In this document: in pieces, positions 16,245-23,906 of the stretch
How the letters are laid out: each line of letters starts with the position of its first letter
How positions within the stretch are numbered: the first letter of the stretch is position 1
Origin: CAJXZP01 sp041563475
GTDB taxonomy: Bacteria; Bacteroidota; Bacteroidia; Flavobacteriales_G; Salibacteraceae
Direction: 5' to 3'
NCBI GenBank assembly: GCA_041563475.1
Contig: JBFFMY010000027.1
Location: 1 to 36,698 of the forward strand
Length of the DNA stretch: 36,698 nt
Position numbers and translations under genes: made by a program
Notes under the pieces: generated by a model
What the model was told of the DNA's origin: nothing
Databases searched by the model: none
Seen by the model: only the letters and a program-made list of their open reading frames with translations

Positions 16245-16996
16245 TAGAAATTAAACACTTAAATAAGGTTTTTGGCGATCGACCAGTTCTGGAGGATATC
16301 AACTTCACCTTTGAAAAAGGTAAGAACAACCTCATCATTGGCGCTAGTGGATCAGGAAAAACAACCATTACAAAATGTATCGTTGGGCTTCAAAAACCTG
16401 ATTCAGGACAAGTTTTATTTGAAGGAGAAAGCTTTTGGGAAATGGGTCGTAAAGAAATGGCCGAATTACGTCAAAGCATCGGCTTTCTATTTCAGGGAGG
16501 AGCATTATTCGACTCCATGACCGTTGAAGAAAATGTGAAATTTGCTCTTCGTGTATTTTCTAATCAAACGGAAAAAGAAATGATTGACCGCGTTGATTTT
16601 TGTTTAGATAGGGTCAATCTACATGGAGTTAAAGGATTATATCCTGATGAGCTTTCAGGGGGTATGAAAAAAAGAGTGGGTATTGCCCGTGCAATTTCTA
16701 TGCAACCCAAATACCTATTTTGTGATGAGCCAAACTCTGGATTAGACCCACAAACAGCAATTTTAATTGATCAGCTCATTAGTGAAATTACCTACGAATA
16801 TGATATCACTACCGTGGTCATCACGCATGATATGAATTCAGTGCTAGAAATTGGAGATAATATTATGTTTCTTTATCAAGGTAAAAAATGGTGGGATGGA
16901 AACAAGGAAGATATTTTGCACACCACCAATAGCGAGTTAACCGAATTTATTTATGCATCTAACTTTATGCGTGCAATACGGGATAAAACCAATTAG
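16241..16996 (+). CDS. mlaF: MlaF-type ABC transporter ATP-binding protein
   Basis: This ATPase drives the MlaE permease. The 251-residue protein has Walker A GASGSGKTT at about residues 34-42, a Q-loop in FLFQGGALFDSMTVEENV, the ABC signature LSGGMKKRVGIARA and Walker B YLFCDEPNSGLDP, with the switch His in VITHD. The LSGGM(K/R)(K/R)R form is typical of the Mla/Mkl subgroup. Translation starts at GTG 16241, which overlaps the mlaE stop in the 4-bp pattern of coupled genes. The transcription unit ends at the 38-bp palindrome at 17036-17073. Confidence 0.95.
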   Translation: MIEIKHLNKVFGDRPVLEDINFTFEKGKNNLIIGASGSGKTTITKCIVGLQKPDSGQVLFEGESFWEMGRKEMAELRQSIGFLFQGGALFDSMTVEENVKFALRVFSNQTEKEMIDRVDFCLDRVNLHGVKGLYPDELSGGMKKRVGIARAISMQPKYLFCDEPNSGLDPQTAILIDQLISEITYEYDITTVVITHDMNSVLEIGDNIMFLYQGKKWWDGNKEDILHTTNSELTEFIYASNFMRAIRDKTN

Positions 16997-17035
16997 GAAC
17001 ATCTAAAAAAGGCTTCTAGTAAAATTTACAAATAA

Positions 17036-17073
17036 AAAAAGCCCCCTTTTGAAATTTCAAAAGGGGGCTTTTT
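17036..17073. terminator. Bidirectional terminator
   Basis: A perfect 38-bp palindrome with a GCCCCC/GGGGGC core and runs of A and T at the ends. It lies between the convergent mlaF (stop 16996) and the T9SS gene (stop 17091), and can terminate transcription from both sides. Confidence 0.9.
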
Positions 17074-17090
17074 AATTATTTAAAAATCAA

Positions 17091-19313
17091 TTATTCAACT
17101 ACGAAACGAATTACCGTTTTAGCACCTTCGTTGTTTGAAATTTCAACAAAATAAATACCCTTTTCAAGGTTAGAATTTTGAATCGTTTTGTTCAAGCTTC
17201 CAGTAACGTTTACTTTTTCATTTGAAATAGTTTGACCTAAAACGTTTCTCACTGAAACAGTGTAAACACCATTTAATCCAGTCAATGCAAGAGTGAACTC
17301 TCCACTATTTGGATTAGGGAATAAAGTTACATTGTTTTCTAGAGATAACTCATCTACCGTTACAATACCGCCAACCGTGATATCTTTGGATCCAACACAA
17401 CCAATTACGTCAGTAACTTCAACTGTATATACTCCTTGGTTAGGAATATCATTTGGATTTTGAACATTAGAGATATAACCGTTTGGACCTGTCCAAGAAT
17501 AAGTGTATTGTGGAGTTCCACCCGTTACACCAATTTTAATTTCACCAATTTCTTGGTTATCATAAACAGTGTCAGCAATAGCAATAAATACTCCATTACA
17601 CGCATCTGGGTTGTTTGTAATCAAACGAACGTAAGGAATAAAGCTTGTAGTGTATGACCATAGATCAGCAGCAGAAGTAGCATCAACTCTTACCAAAACA
17701 TTTAAAGGTGGAGTTTCCGTGTTATATACAGAGTTTGAACCCACACCAATTTGATCAGAATATACTTTGAAACCTGCATAATAACCACCTGCAGATAATC
17801 CAGTAGCAGGAATTGGCAGCGTTAACCACTCATCTTGATCTCCATCTTGAACAATGTAGAATTCATTTTTAGCAATTGGGTTTTCTAAATCACCCGCAGC
17901 ATATAAATAATAAGATAATGCATCCCCTGGTTGTAATCCGTAACCATTGCTTAGGTCTGGAAATAAAACTGAAATGGCACGCGCAGTATCCGCAACATTC
18001 ATTTTGTAATACAATAACATTTCCCAATCAGAAGTGGCATTGTACCAATTCCCAGAGTTCATTGCATCGTTATCCCAAGCATACGTGTACTCCGTTACAT
18101 CCATAGCTGCTGTACTCACATTATCTGTTGGGTTAAAGTCAGCAGAATCAGAAACAACATTAAAAGTGAAGGTATACACTCCTAATCCACCGTTTGCTGC
18201 GAACATGTTCATAGCATCCATTTCAACTGAATCAGTTGCGCCATTTGCTAAAGAAATCATATTAGAAGTACCTGACCAAAATGCAGTTCCATCTTTGTCA
18301 ACACTTACTTCCAAACGTGTGTTTGGTTGCGCAGCAGCACCTTTATTGTCTACTGAAGAAGCAAAGAAAACGCTGTCATCATTTGCTTGTATAAGTGGCA
18401 TTTGACGGAAGTATCTAATAGAAGTTGAATCTTGATATCCATTATAATATTTTTGACCAATAGCTAAATCATTATTTGGTGTCTCGATGATAGCGATATC
18501 ATCAATTTGCCAGTAATAATAACCTGAACTAAAAGTAGACCCATGAGGATCTGTTCCATCCATCCAAATTCTAATTTGTACTGATGAACTACCTAATACG
18601 TTTGTTGGAAAAGGAACAACAAATGTTGCATCCTCAGCTGAAGCAGAGTTCACTGGGTTTGTACCATCACGAAATACTTCTAAAGTATCTGTCCATGTAG
18701 TTCCACCATTGGTAGAGAACATAACATAACCATCCGCTTGAAATCTTCTCCAAGAAACATTCATTGCAAATGTTACATCTTGCGAAAATGCAGATAAATC
18801 AATTGGAGATGATATTAAAGAACCCTGGTGTGGAGTTGGATAAGGGCCAGAGCCAGCTGGACTCGGGTTACCTTGAGCATCCGGACCACCATTGTCATAA
18901 TAATCAGAATCAAAAATGAAAAAACCATTGGCTGCAGTTGGCGAAATAATTGGACCACGTGTTCCTACCCAGTTTCCTCGTGAACCAACTGTTACATCTG
19001 GAGTAGTACTAGGACCACGCCATTCCCAAAGAGGTAACGAAGTTCCTGATCCGTATGTTCCGTTTGATGTCCACGCGCCATTAGATCCGTCACCAGCTAA
19101 ACCGTTTCCGAAGGATTCGTAAAAAATTGTGTCGCCAGCAGCTTCTGGAGCTGAAGGGCTACGAAAAATAACACTTGATTCTGTTGACAACTCATATGTT
19201 GCTTCTACAGCAGATCCTGCACTTTTCGCTTTTAATTCGGTTTTATTAATGTTTTGTGCAGATAATTGCATTCCCATCAAACCACCGATTGTAAAGAGTA
19301 ATACTTTTTTCAT
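17091..19313 (-). CDS. T9SS-exported adhesin-like protein, paralogue 1
   Basis: This is a 740-residue protein predicted to be secreted or bound to the cell surface. It has a Sec signal peptide (residues 1-19, ending QLSA) and a choice-of-anchor J/MAM-like beta-sandwich at about 60-280 (FYESFGNGL, YYYWQIDDIAIIE). A beta-rich middle shared with its neighbours follows (SGNWYNATSDWEM, YYAGFKVYSD, DPDACNGVF-like). Next is one SprB-type repeat (GVTGGTPQYTYSWTGPNG), then a type A T9SS sorting domain over the last 90 residues (LFPNPNSGEF, VRNVLGQ, GIYFVEIS). Ligand and role are unknown; adhesion is inferred from domain type. It is the most divergent of three tandem paralogues and has its own promoter motif. 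Confidence 0.9.
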   Translation of the reverse strand: MKKVLLFTIGGLMGMQLSAQNINKTELKAKSAGSAVEATYELSTESSVIFRSPSAPEAAGDTIFYESFGNGLAGDGSNGAWTSNGTYGSGTSLPLWEWRGPSTTPDVTVGSRGNWVGTRGPIISPTAANGFFIFDSDYYDNGGPDAQGNPSPAGSGPYPTPHQGSLISSPIDLSAFSQDVTFAMNVSWRRFQADGYVMFSTNGGTTWTDTLEVFRDGTNPVNSASAEDATFVVPFPTNVLGSSSVQIRIWMDGTDPHGSTFSSGYYYWQIDDIAIIETPNNDLAIGQKYYNGYQDSTSIRYFRQMPLIQANDDSVFFASSVDNKGAAAQPNTRLEVSVDKDGTAFWSGTSNMISLANGATDSVEMDAMNMFAANGGLGVYTFTFNVVSDSADFNPTDNVSTAAMDVTEYTYAWDNDAMNSGNWYNATSDWEMLLYYKMNVADTARAISVLFPDLSNGYGLQPGDALSYYLYAAGDLENPIAKNEFYIVQDGDQDEWLTLPIPATGLSAGGYYAGFKVYSDQIGVGSNSVYNTETPPLNVLVRVDATSAADLWSYTTSFIPYVRLITNNPDACNGVFIAIADTVYDNQEIGEIKIGVTGGTPQYTYSWTGPNGYISNVQNPNDIPNQGVYTVEVTDVIGCVGSKDITVGGIVTVDELSLENNVTLFPNPNSGEFTLALTGLNGVYTVSVRNVLGQTISNEKVNVTGSLNKTIQNSNLEKGIYFVEISNNEGAKTVIRFVVE

Positions 19314-19336
19314 ATCAATTATTTAAATTTAGGCTC

Positions 19337-19344
19337 CAAATATA
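19337..19344 (-). promoter_or_regulatory. Putative -7 promoter element of T9SS paralogue 1
   Basis: On the minus strand this reads TATATTTG, an exact TAnnTTTG match, 23 bp before the ATG at 19313. It belongs to a 35-bp block (19336-19370) shared with the promoter of paralogue 2. Confidence 0.6.
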
Positions 19345-19424
19345 ATCTTATAATATACACAACGCTAGTAACCTCATTACCTTTTTTTAAAACCCTCAAT
19401 AAGCACAGAATGAATTAGGGAAAT

Positions 19425-19462
19425 AAAAAACCGCATTTCAAATAAATGAAATGCGGCTTTTT
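19425..19462 (-). terminator. Terminator of T9SS paralogue 2
   Basis: CCGCATTTCA (19431-19440) and TGAAATGCGG (19447-19456) form a perfect 10-bp stem with a 6-nt loop. T-rich tails lie on both sides; on the minus strand the tail is TTTTTTATTT. It lies just after the stop at 19483. Confidence 0.85.
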
Positions 19463-19482
19463 ACAATTTGTTTCTTTCTACC

Positions 19483-21594
19483 CTATTCAATAATAAATTT
19501 AAGAACTGATTTGTGTCCAGTTTCATTTGAAATTTCAAGGAAATAAACTCCTTTTTCAACCTTAGAAAGGTTTACATCCTCGGAAATAGATCCATTGGCT
19601 GAAATGGTTTTTACCAAAATCACTTGACCCAAAACATTTCTAACGTTCATGGTATACGATCCATTTTCAACATTAGACGCAGTTAGTTTGAAAGTTCCAC
19701 TATTTGGATTAGGGAATAATGATAAAGAATTGTCAAAACCTAATTCATTTACCGTCACAATACCTGCAACCGTTATGCCTTTTGTTCCCGTACAACCAAA
19801 TACATCGGTAACCACAACAGTATACAATCCTTGATTTTGAATATCATCTGGATTTTGAGCTGATGACGCATACCCATTAGGACCTGTCCAAGAATAGCTA
19901 TAGCCTGGAGTACCGCCTGTAACTCCGATATTTATGGCTCCAATGGCTTGTTGGTCATACACCGTGTCTACAACAGAAATTACAACCCCATTACATGCAT
20001 CTGGATCTGAAGTATACATTCTAATAAAAGGAGTTAAGCTAGTAGTATAAGACCATTGATCAGATGCTGAAGTTGCGTCTACTCTCACCAACACAGAAAA
20101 AGGTGGTGTTTTAGCGTTCAACTCTCCATTCGATGCAACAGCACTATTATCATTATAAATCTTAAATCCTGCGTAGTAATACCCAGGGGTTAGAGTTGTA
20201 ACGGGCATGGGTAATGTAATCCATGTATCTACTTCAGCTGCAGTAACAATATGAAACTCATTTTTCGCTACTGGATTTTCCAAATCTGAATCTCTGTACA
20301 AGTAGTACGAAAGGGCATCTCCTTCCGCTAAACCTCGTCCAGAAGAAAATACTGGAAAACGAACCGAAATAGCTGCACACGTATCCGCTTCATTTATTTC
20401 ATACAAATTCAGCATCTCCCAGTCGCTTGTAGCATTATACCAATTACCATTAGTTAAAAACCCATTATCTCTTGCATACTCATTCGTTGTAACTGCAAAA
20501 GAATCCAAAATAGTATTGTTAAATGAGGAGCCATCCACTGAATCTGAAGAAACTTCAAAATTAACCGTATAAACTCCAGTACCATTATTTGGATAAAATG
20601 GTGTTGTAATGTTTACAGAATCAATTCCTCCCACAGCATTTGTAATCGGTGTTGAAGTTTGAGAATACACATTTGCCGCATTGTAATCTACATCAACGGT
20701 AATAATTGAATTTGTTTGATCAACAGACCCTACATTTTCCATTACTCCGCCAAAATTAATCGTATCCATATTTGCATGGCGGACAGGAATTCTTTTATAA
20801 TAAAGTGAGTACGTAGAATCTTGATATCCATTGTAATATTCTTGATTCATTGCCTGATCATTTGCTGGAGGAACAACAAAACGAATATCATCTATCATCC
20901 AAAAATACACTCTAGCTGACCATCCAATACGAACATAAGCCGTTGAGCTACCTCCAACTAGAGAAGATACATCCATTGAAAATGTCATTGGATCAGGAGA
21001 AGCTGTATTCGCCCCAACCGTTCCTTTTGCATCAAAAGTTGTCCAGTTTGTGCCATCTGTGCTAACACTAACATCCAAAGTTGGTGAGTTATTGTATCTA
21101 AAAAATTGTTCAAATTCTAAACGAACTGCAGGGTGAGCCGAAAGGTCAATGGCAGCAGTCGTAATATTTGATTCTAAATACACATAATTCGCACCTGATG
21201 GTTGTCCATATAGAGATTGATTTGCAGAGTCAGGATCACACAACAGAAACCCATTTGCCGCAGTTGCAGATGTCATTGGGTCTGCTGCCGCTGGATAAGA
21301 CCCATTGAAGTATCCAGATCCGCCAACTAAAGAATATTTCCAAGGACAGTCTGATACATCTGCGCCCCCAAGCGTCCAACCTGCAGGGATTCCTCCACCA
21401 AAATCTTCGTACCAAATAGTATCGCCAGCAGCTTCAGGTATTGCCGTTGGTGATTTTAAATTGTTCTTAACCAATTCCTGATCAGCTATTTCTACGGATA
21501 AGGATTGCATTTCCATTTCCACTTTCTGAATAGATTGTGCAGAAATTTGCAAACCTAGAAAGCTTCCAATTGTAACTAGTATAAATTTTTTCAT
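19483..21594 (-). CDS. T9SS-exported adhesin-like protein, paralogue 2
   Basis: This 703-residue secreted protein has the same architecture as its neighbours. A signal peptide covers residues 1-19 (ending QISA), and a choice-of-anchor J/MAM-like domain about 58-255 (WYEDFGGGIP, FWMIDDIRFV). The conserved middle (SDWEMLNLYEIN, LPMPVTTLTPGYYYAGFKIY) is followed by a SprB-type repeat (GVTGGTPGYSYSWTGPNG). The C-terminal 92 residues form a type A T9SS sorting domain (LFPNPNSGTFKL, VRNVLGQV, GVYFLEIS). Its middle and C-terminal parts are very close to paralogue 3, while the amino-terminal domain has diverged. It has its own promoter motif and terminator. The ligand is unknown. Confidence 0.9.
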   Translation of the reverse strand: MKKFILVTIGSFLGLQISAQSIQKVEMEMQSLSVEIADQELVKNNLKSPTAIPEAAGDTIWYEDFGGGIPAGWTLGGADVSDCPWKYSLVGGSGYFNGSYPAAADPMTSATAANGFLLCDPDSANQSLYGQPSGANYVYLESNITTAAIDLSAHPAVRLEFEQFFRYNNSPTLDVSVSTDGTNWTTFDAKGTVGANTASPDPMTFSMDVSSLVGGSSTAYVRIGWSARVYFWMIDDIRFVVPPANDQAMNQEYYNGYQDSTYSLYYKRIPVRHANMDTINFGGVMENVGSVDQTNSIITVDVDYNAANVYSQTSTPITNAVGGIDSVNITTPFYPNNGTGVYTVNFEVSSDSVDGSSFNNTILDSFAVTTNEYARDNGFLTNGNWYNATSDWEMLNLYEINEADTCAAISVRFPVFSSGRGLAEGDALSYYLYRDSDLENPVAKNEFHIVTAAEVDTWITLPMPVTTLTPGYYYAGFKIYNDNSAVASNGELNAKTPPFSVLVRVDATSASDQWSYTTSLTPFIRMYTSDPDACNGVVISVVDTVYDQQAIGAINIGVTGGTPGYSYSWTGPNGYASSAQNPDDIQNQGLYTVVVTDVFGCTGTKGITVAGIVTVNELGFDNSLSLFPNPNSGTFKLTASNVENGSYTMNVRNVLGQVILVKTISANGSISEDVNLSKVEKGVYFLEISNETGHKSVLKFIIE

Positions 21595-21616
21595 GTCTTT
21601 TATTAATTGATTTGAC

Positions 21617-21624
21617 CAAATATA
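21617..21624 (-). promoter_or_regulatory. Putative -7 promoter element of T9SS paralogue 2
   Basis: The minus strand reads TATATTTG, an exact TAnnTTTG match, 22 bp before the ATG at 21594. It lies in the 35-bp block 21616-21650, which matches 19336-19370 at 28 positions without gaps. Confidence 0.6.
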
Positions 21625-21694
21625 ACCTTATTAATTGCAAAATGCTAGTATTTCACAGCTCATCAACGCACACCAATTCTAATACAATCGGGAT

Positions 21695-21730
21695 AAAAAA
21701 AAGCCGCTTGTCAATAAATTGACAAGCGGC
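21695..21730 (-). terminator. Terminator of T9SS paralogue 3
   Basis: GCCGCTTGTCAA (21703-21714) and TTGACAAGCGGC (21719-21730) form a perfect 12-bp stem with a 4-nt loop. On the minus strand it is followed by eight T residues. It lies 25 bp after the stop at 21756. Confidence 0.9.
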
Positions 21731-21755
21731 CTAAAGTTTTAAATAATTGAATCAC

Positions 21756-23807
21756 TTATTCAACCACAAATTTTATAACTGATTTATTACCTGAATCGTT
21801 TGATAACTCAAGGAAATAAACACCGTTTTCTACATTAGAAACGTTCACGTCTTTTGAAATTGTTCCATTAGCCGAAATTGTTTCATTCAGTACAACTTGT
21901 CCTAAAATGTTACGCACGGTCATTGTGTATGCACCATTTTCAACATTGTTAGCTGTTAACTTAAATGTTCCGCTATTTGGATTAGGGAATAATGATAAAG
22001 AGTTATCAAATCCTAATTCATTTACAGTAACAATTCCACCAACATTAGAAACATTAGTTCCAGTACAACCAAACACATCAGTAACTACAACTGTATACGC
22101 TCCTTGATTTTGAATATCATCAGGATTTTGAGCAGTTGAAGCATACCCATTAGGTCCAGTCCAAGAATACGTATAGGTTGGAGTTCCACCTGTTACCCCA
22201 ATATTAATTGCCCCAATTGCTTGATTATCAAACACTGTATCTGTAATCGAAATAAACACACCATTACATGCATCTGGATCAGAGGTGTACAAACGGATAA
22301 ATGGAGTTAAACTAGTTGTATAAGACCATAAATCAGATGCTGATGTAGCGTCCGTTCTAACCAATACAGAAAGTGGAGCTGTTGTACCATTTAAAGTACT
22401 ATTAGATCCGACTGCGCTGTTGTCATTATAAATTTTAAAACCAGCATAATAATACCCTGGAGCTAAAGTAACCGCTGGCATAGGTAAAGTAACCCAACCA
22501 TCAACTTCAGAAGCTGTTACTAAATGAAATTCATTTTTAGCCACAGGATTTTCTAAATCTAAATCACTATAGATATAGAAAGATAATGCATCACCTTCAG
22601 CGATACCTCTACCATTACTTAAAGTTGGAAAGTTAACCGATACAGCCAAAGCAGTATCTGTTTGGTTGATTTCAAATAATGAAAGCATTTCCCAATCACT
22701 ACTTACAGTATACCAGTTTCCAGATGTAACTACATCATTATCTCTACGGTATTCGTTTGTGGATACATCAAAAGAACTTTCCAAAAAGTTGTTAGTTGGA
22801 TTTTCTTCATTAGAATCAGAAGAAACAACAAACATAATATCATAGGTTCCTAAACCATTTGTAGGATAAAATTCAGTAGCTAAATTAACTGAATCCTGAG
22901 CAGCAGGATTTGAAGTCATTGGCATGGAAGCACTAGCGTAAACAGAAGCTCCGTTGTAATCTACATTTACAGATACAATGGTGTTAGGTTGTGCAGTAGA
23001 TCCTTTGTTTTCGATAGCAGCACCAAAAGTTACCGTATCCATATCAGCGTGACGCATAGGAATCATCGTATAATAAGTAGAGAATGTAGAATCCATGTAC
23101 CCATTAAAATAACTTTGACTTAACACTAAATCGTTATCTGGAGCAGAAACAATAGCTACGTCATCCACACACCAAAACCAATCCCATGCACCCACATAGT
23201 GAAATCTCACTTTTACGTTAGCTTGGCCACCAGCAGTAGCAGTAATATCCACTACTTCGGTATACGCATTCGGACTGTTCGTATTTGTTCCAAATTGTGT
23301 TAAAACATCATACGTATCCCAAGTAGTACCACCATCATTAGAAACTTGTACTTCACGCGTTTCTAAATATTGACGTAAATACGTTTCAAACGTAAGTCTA
23401 ACTGCAGGTTGGGTACTACAATCAATTGATCCATTGTATTCAATAAATGCATCTTGTGTACCATTTTGACCACTAACATCAGAATCAATAAAAGCAAAAT
23501 TACCTCCAGAAGTTGAATTAATTACAGAATCAAATCCTTGCGTAGTTAAACTTGCAGATAAAGCGGTAACAACACTCCATTCATCCGCTCCGCCAGTGTA
23601 TGACCAATTAGAAGGGTTTGAAAAATCATCAGACCAAATTATAGTAACTGCTTCTGGAGCAGGTGCCCTATTAGAAATTGTGTTTGTAAATATCGGAGCC
23701 GTTTTTGCCACGGGAGCCGATTGTAGTTGACTAGCTGATTCTTGAATTTGAGCATTCAGCCCTAAAGTCAAAAGAATAGCCGAAGCTAAAGTGTAAATGT
23801 TCTTCAT
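21756..23807 (-). CDS. T9SS-exported adhesin-like protein, paralogue 3
   Basis: This 683-residue secreted protein is the first of the tandem set in transcription order. A signal peptide covers residues 1-19 (ending LGLNA). The amino-terminal choice-of-anchor J/MAM-like domain runs from about 55 to 230 (WSDDFSNPSNW, WFWCVDDVAIV). The middle (SDWEMLSLFEIN, GYYYAGFKIYNDNSAV) and the SprB-type repeat (GVTGGTPTYTYSWTGPNG) nearly repeat those of paralogue 2. The type A T9SS sorting domain (LFPNPNSGTFKL, GVYFLELS, ending SVIKFVVE) covers the last 92 residues. The leader contains an 11-bp inverted repeat at 23835-23861. Adhesion is inferred; no catalytic motif is visible. Confidence 0.9.
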   Translation of the reverse strand: MKNIYTLASAILLTLGLNAQIQESASQLQSAPVAKTAPIFTNTISNRAPAPEAVTIIWSDDFSNPSNWSYTGGADEWSVVTALSASLTTQGFDSVINSTSGGNFAFIDSDVSGQNGTQDAFIEYNGSIDCSTQPAVRLTFETYLRQYLETREVQVSNDGGTTWDTYDVLTQFGTNTNSPNAYTEVVDITATAGGQANVKVRFHYVGAWDWFWCVDDVAIVSAPDNDLVLSQSYFNGYMDSTFSTYYTMIPMRHADMDTVTFGAAIENKGSTAQPNTIVSVNVDYNGASVYASASMPMTSNPAAQDSVNLATEFYPTNGLGTYDIMFVVSSDSNEENPTNNFLESSFDVSTNEYRRDNDVVTSGNWYTVSSDWEMLSLFEINQTDTALAVSVNFPTLSNGRGIAEGDALSFYIYSDLDLENPVAKNEFHLVTASEVDGWVTLPMPAVTLAPGYYYAGFKIYNDNSAVGSNSTLNGTTAPLSVLVRTDATSASDLWSYTTSLTPFIRLYTSDPDACNGVFISITDTVFDNQAIGAINIGVTGGTPTYTYSWTGPNGYASTAQNPDDIQNQGAYTVVVTDVFGCTGTNVSNVGGIVTVNELGFDNSLSLFPNPNSGTFKLTANNVENGAYTMTVRNILGQVVLNETISANGTISKDVNVSNVENGVYFLELSNDSGNKSVIKFVVE

Positions 23808-23834
23808 ATGAATTTTTAAATTAAACTAAAATTA

Positions 23835-23861
23835 GAACTTGTTACCCCTCGTAACAAGTTC
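23835..23861 (-). terminator. Hairpin between gcvP and T9SS paralogue 3
   Basis: GAACTTGTTAC (23835-23845) and GTAACAAGTTC (23851-23861) form a perfect 11-bp stem with a 5-nt loop, 46 bp after the gcvP stop and 28 bp before the next start. It is probably the gcvP terminator, but the minus-strand tail is a mixed AT stretch rather than a T run. A regulatory leader of paralogue 3 is the alternative. Confidence 0.5.
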
Positions 23862-23906
23862 CGCAAAGTTGATGAATAAAATGCAATAATTCAAATATAT
23901 TTTTTT

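Noticed and set aside
18034..18405. 123-residue open frame on the plus strand inside T9SS paralogue 1
   Set aside because: It is antisense to a clear secreted-protein gene, has no promoter motif and no family resemblance; long shadow frames are expected in such Thr/Ser/Val-rich genes.
17091..23807. Repeat array as CRISPR or other short-repeat locus
   Set aside because: The similarity is coding, between full-length paralogues; there are no regularly spaced short repeats.
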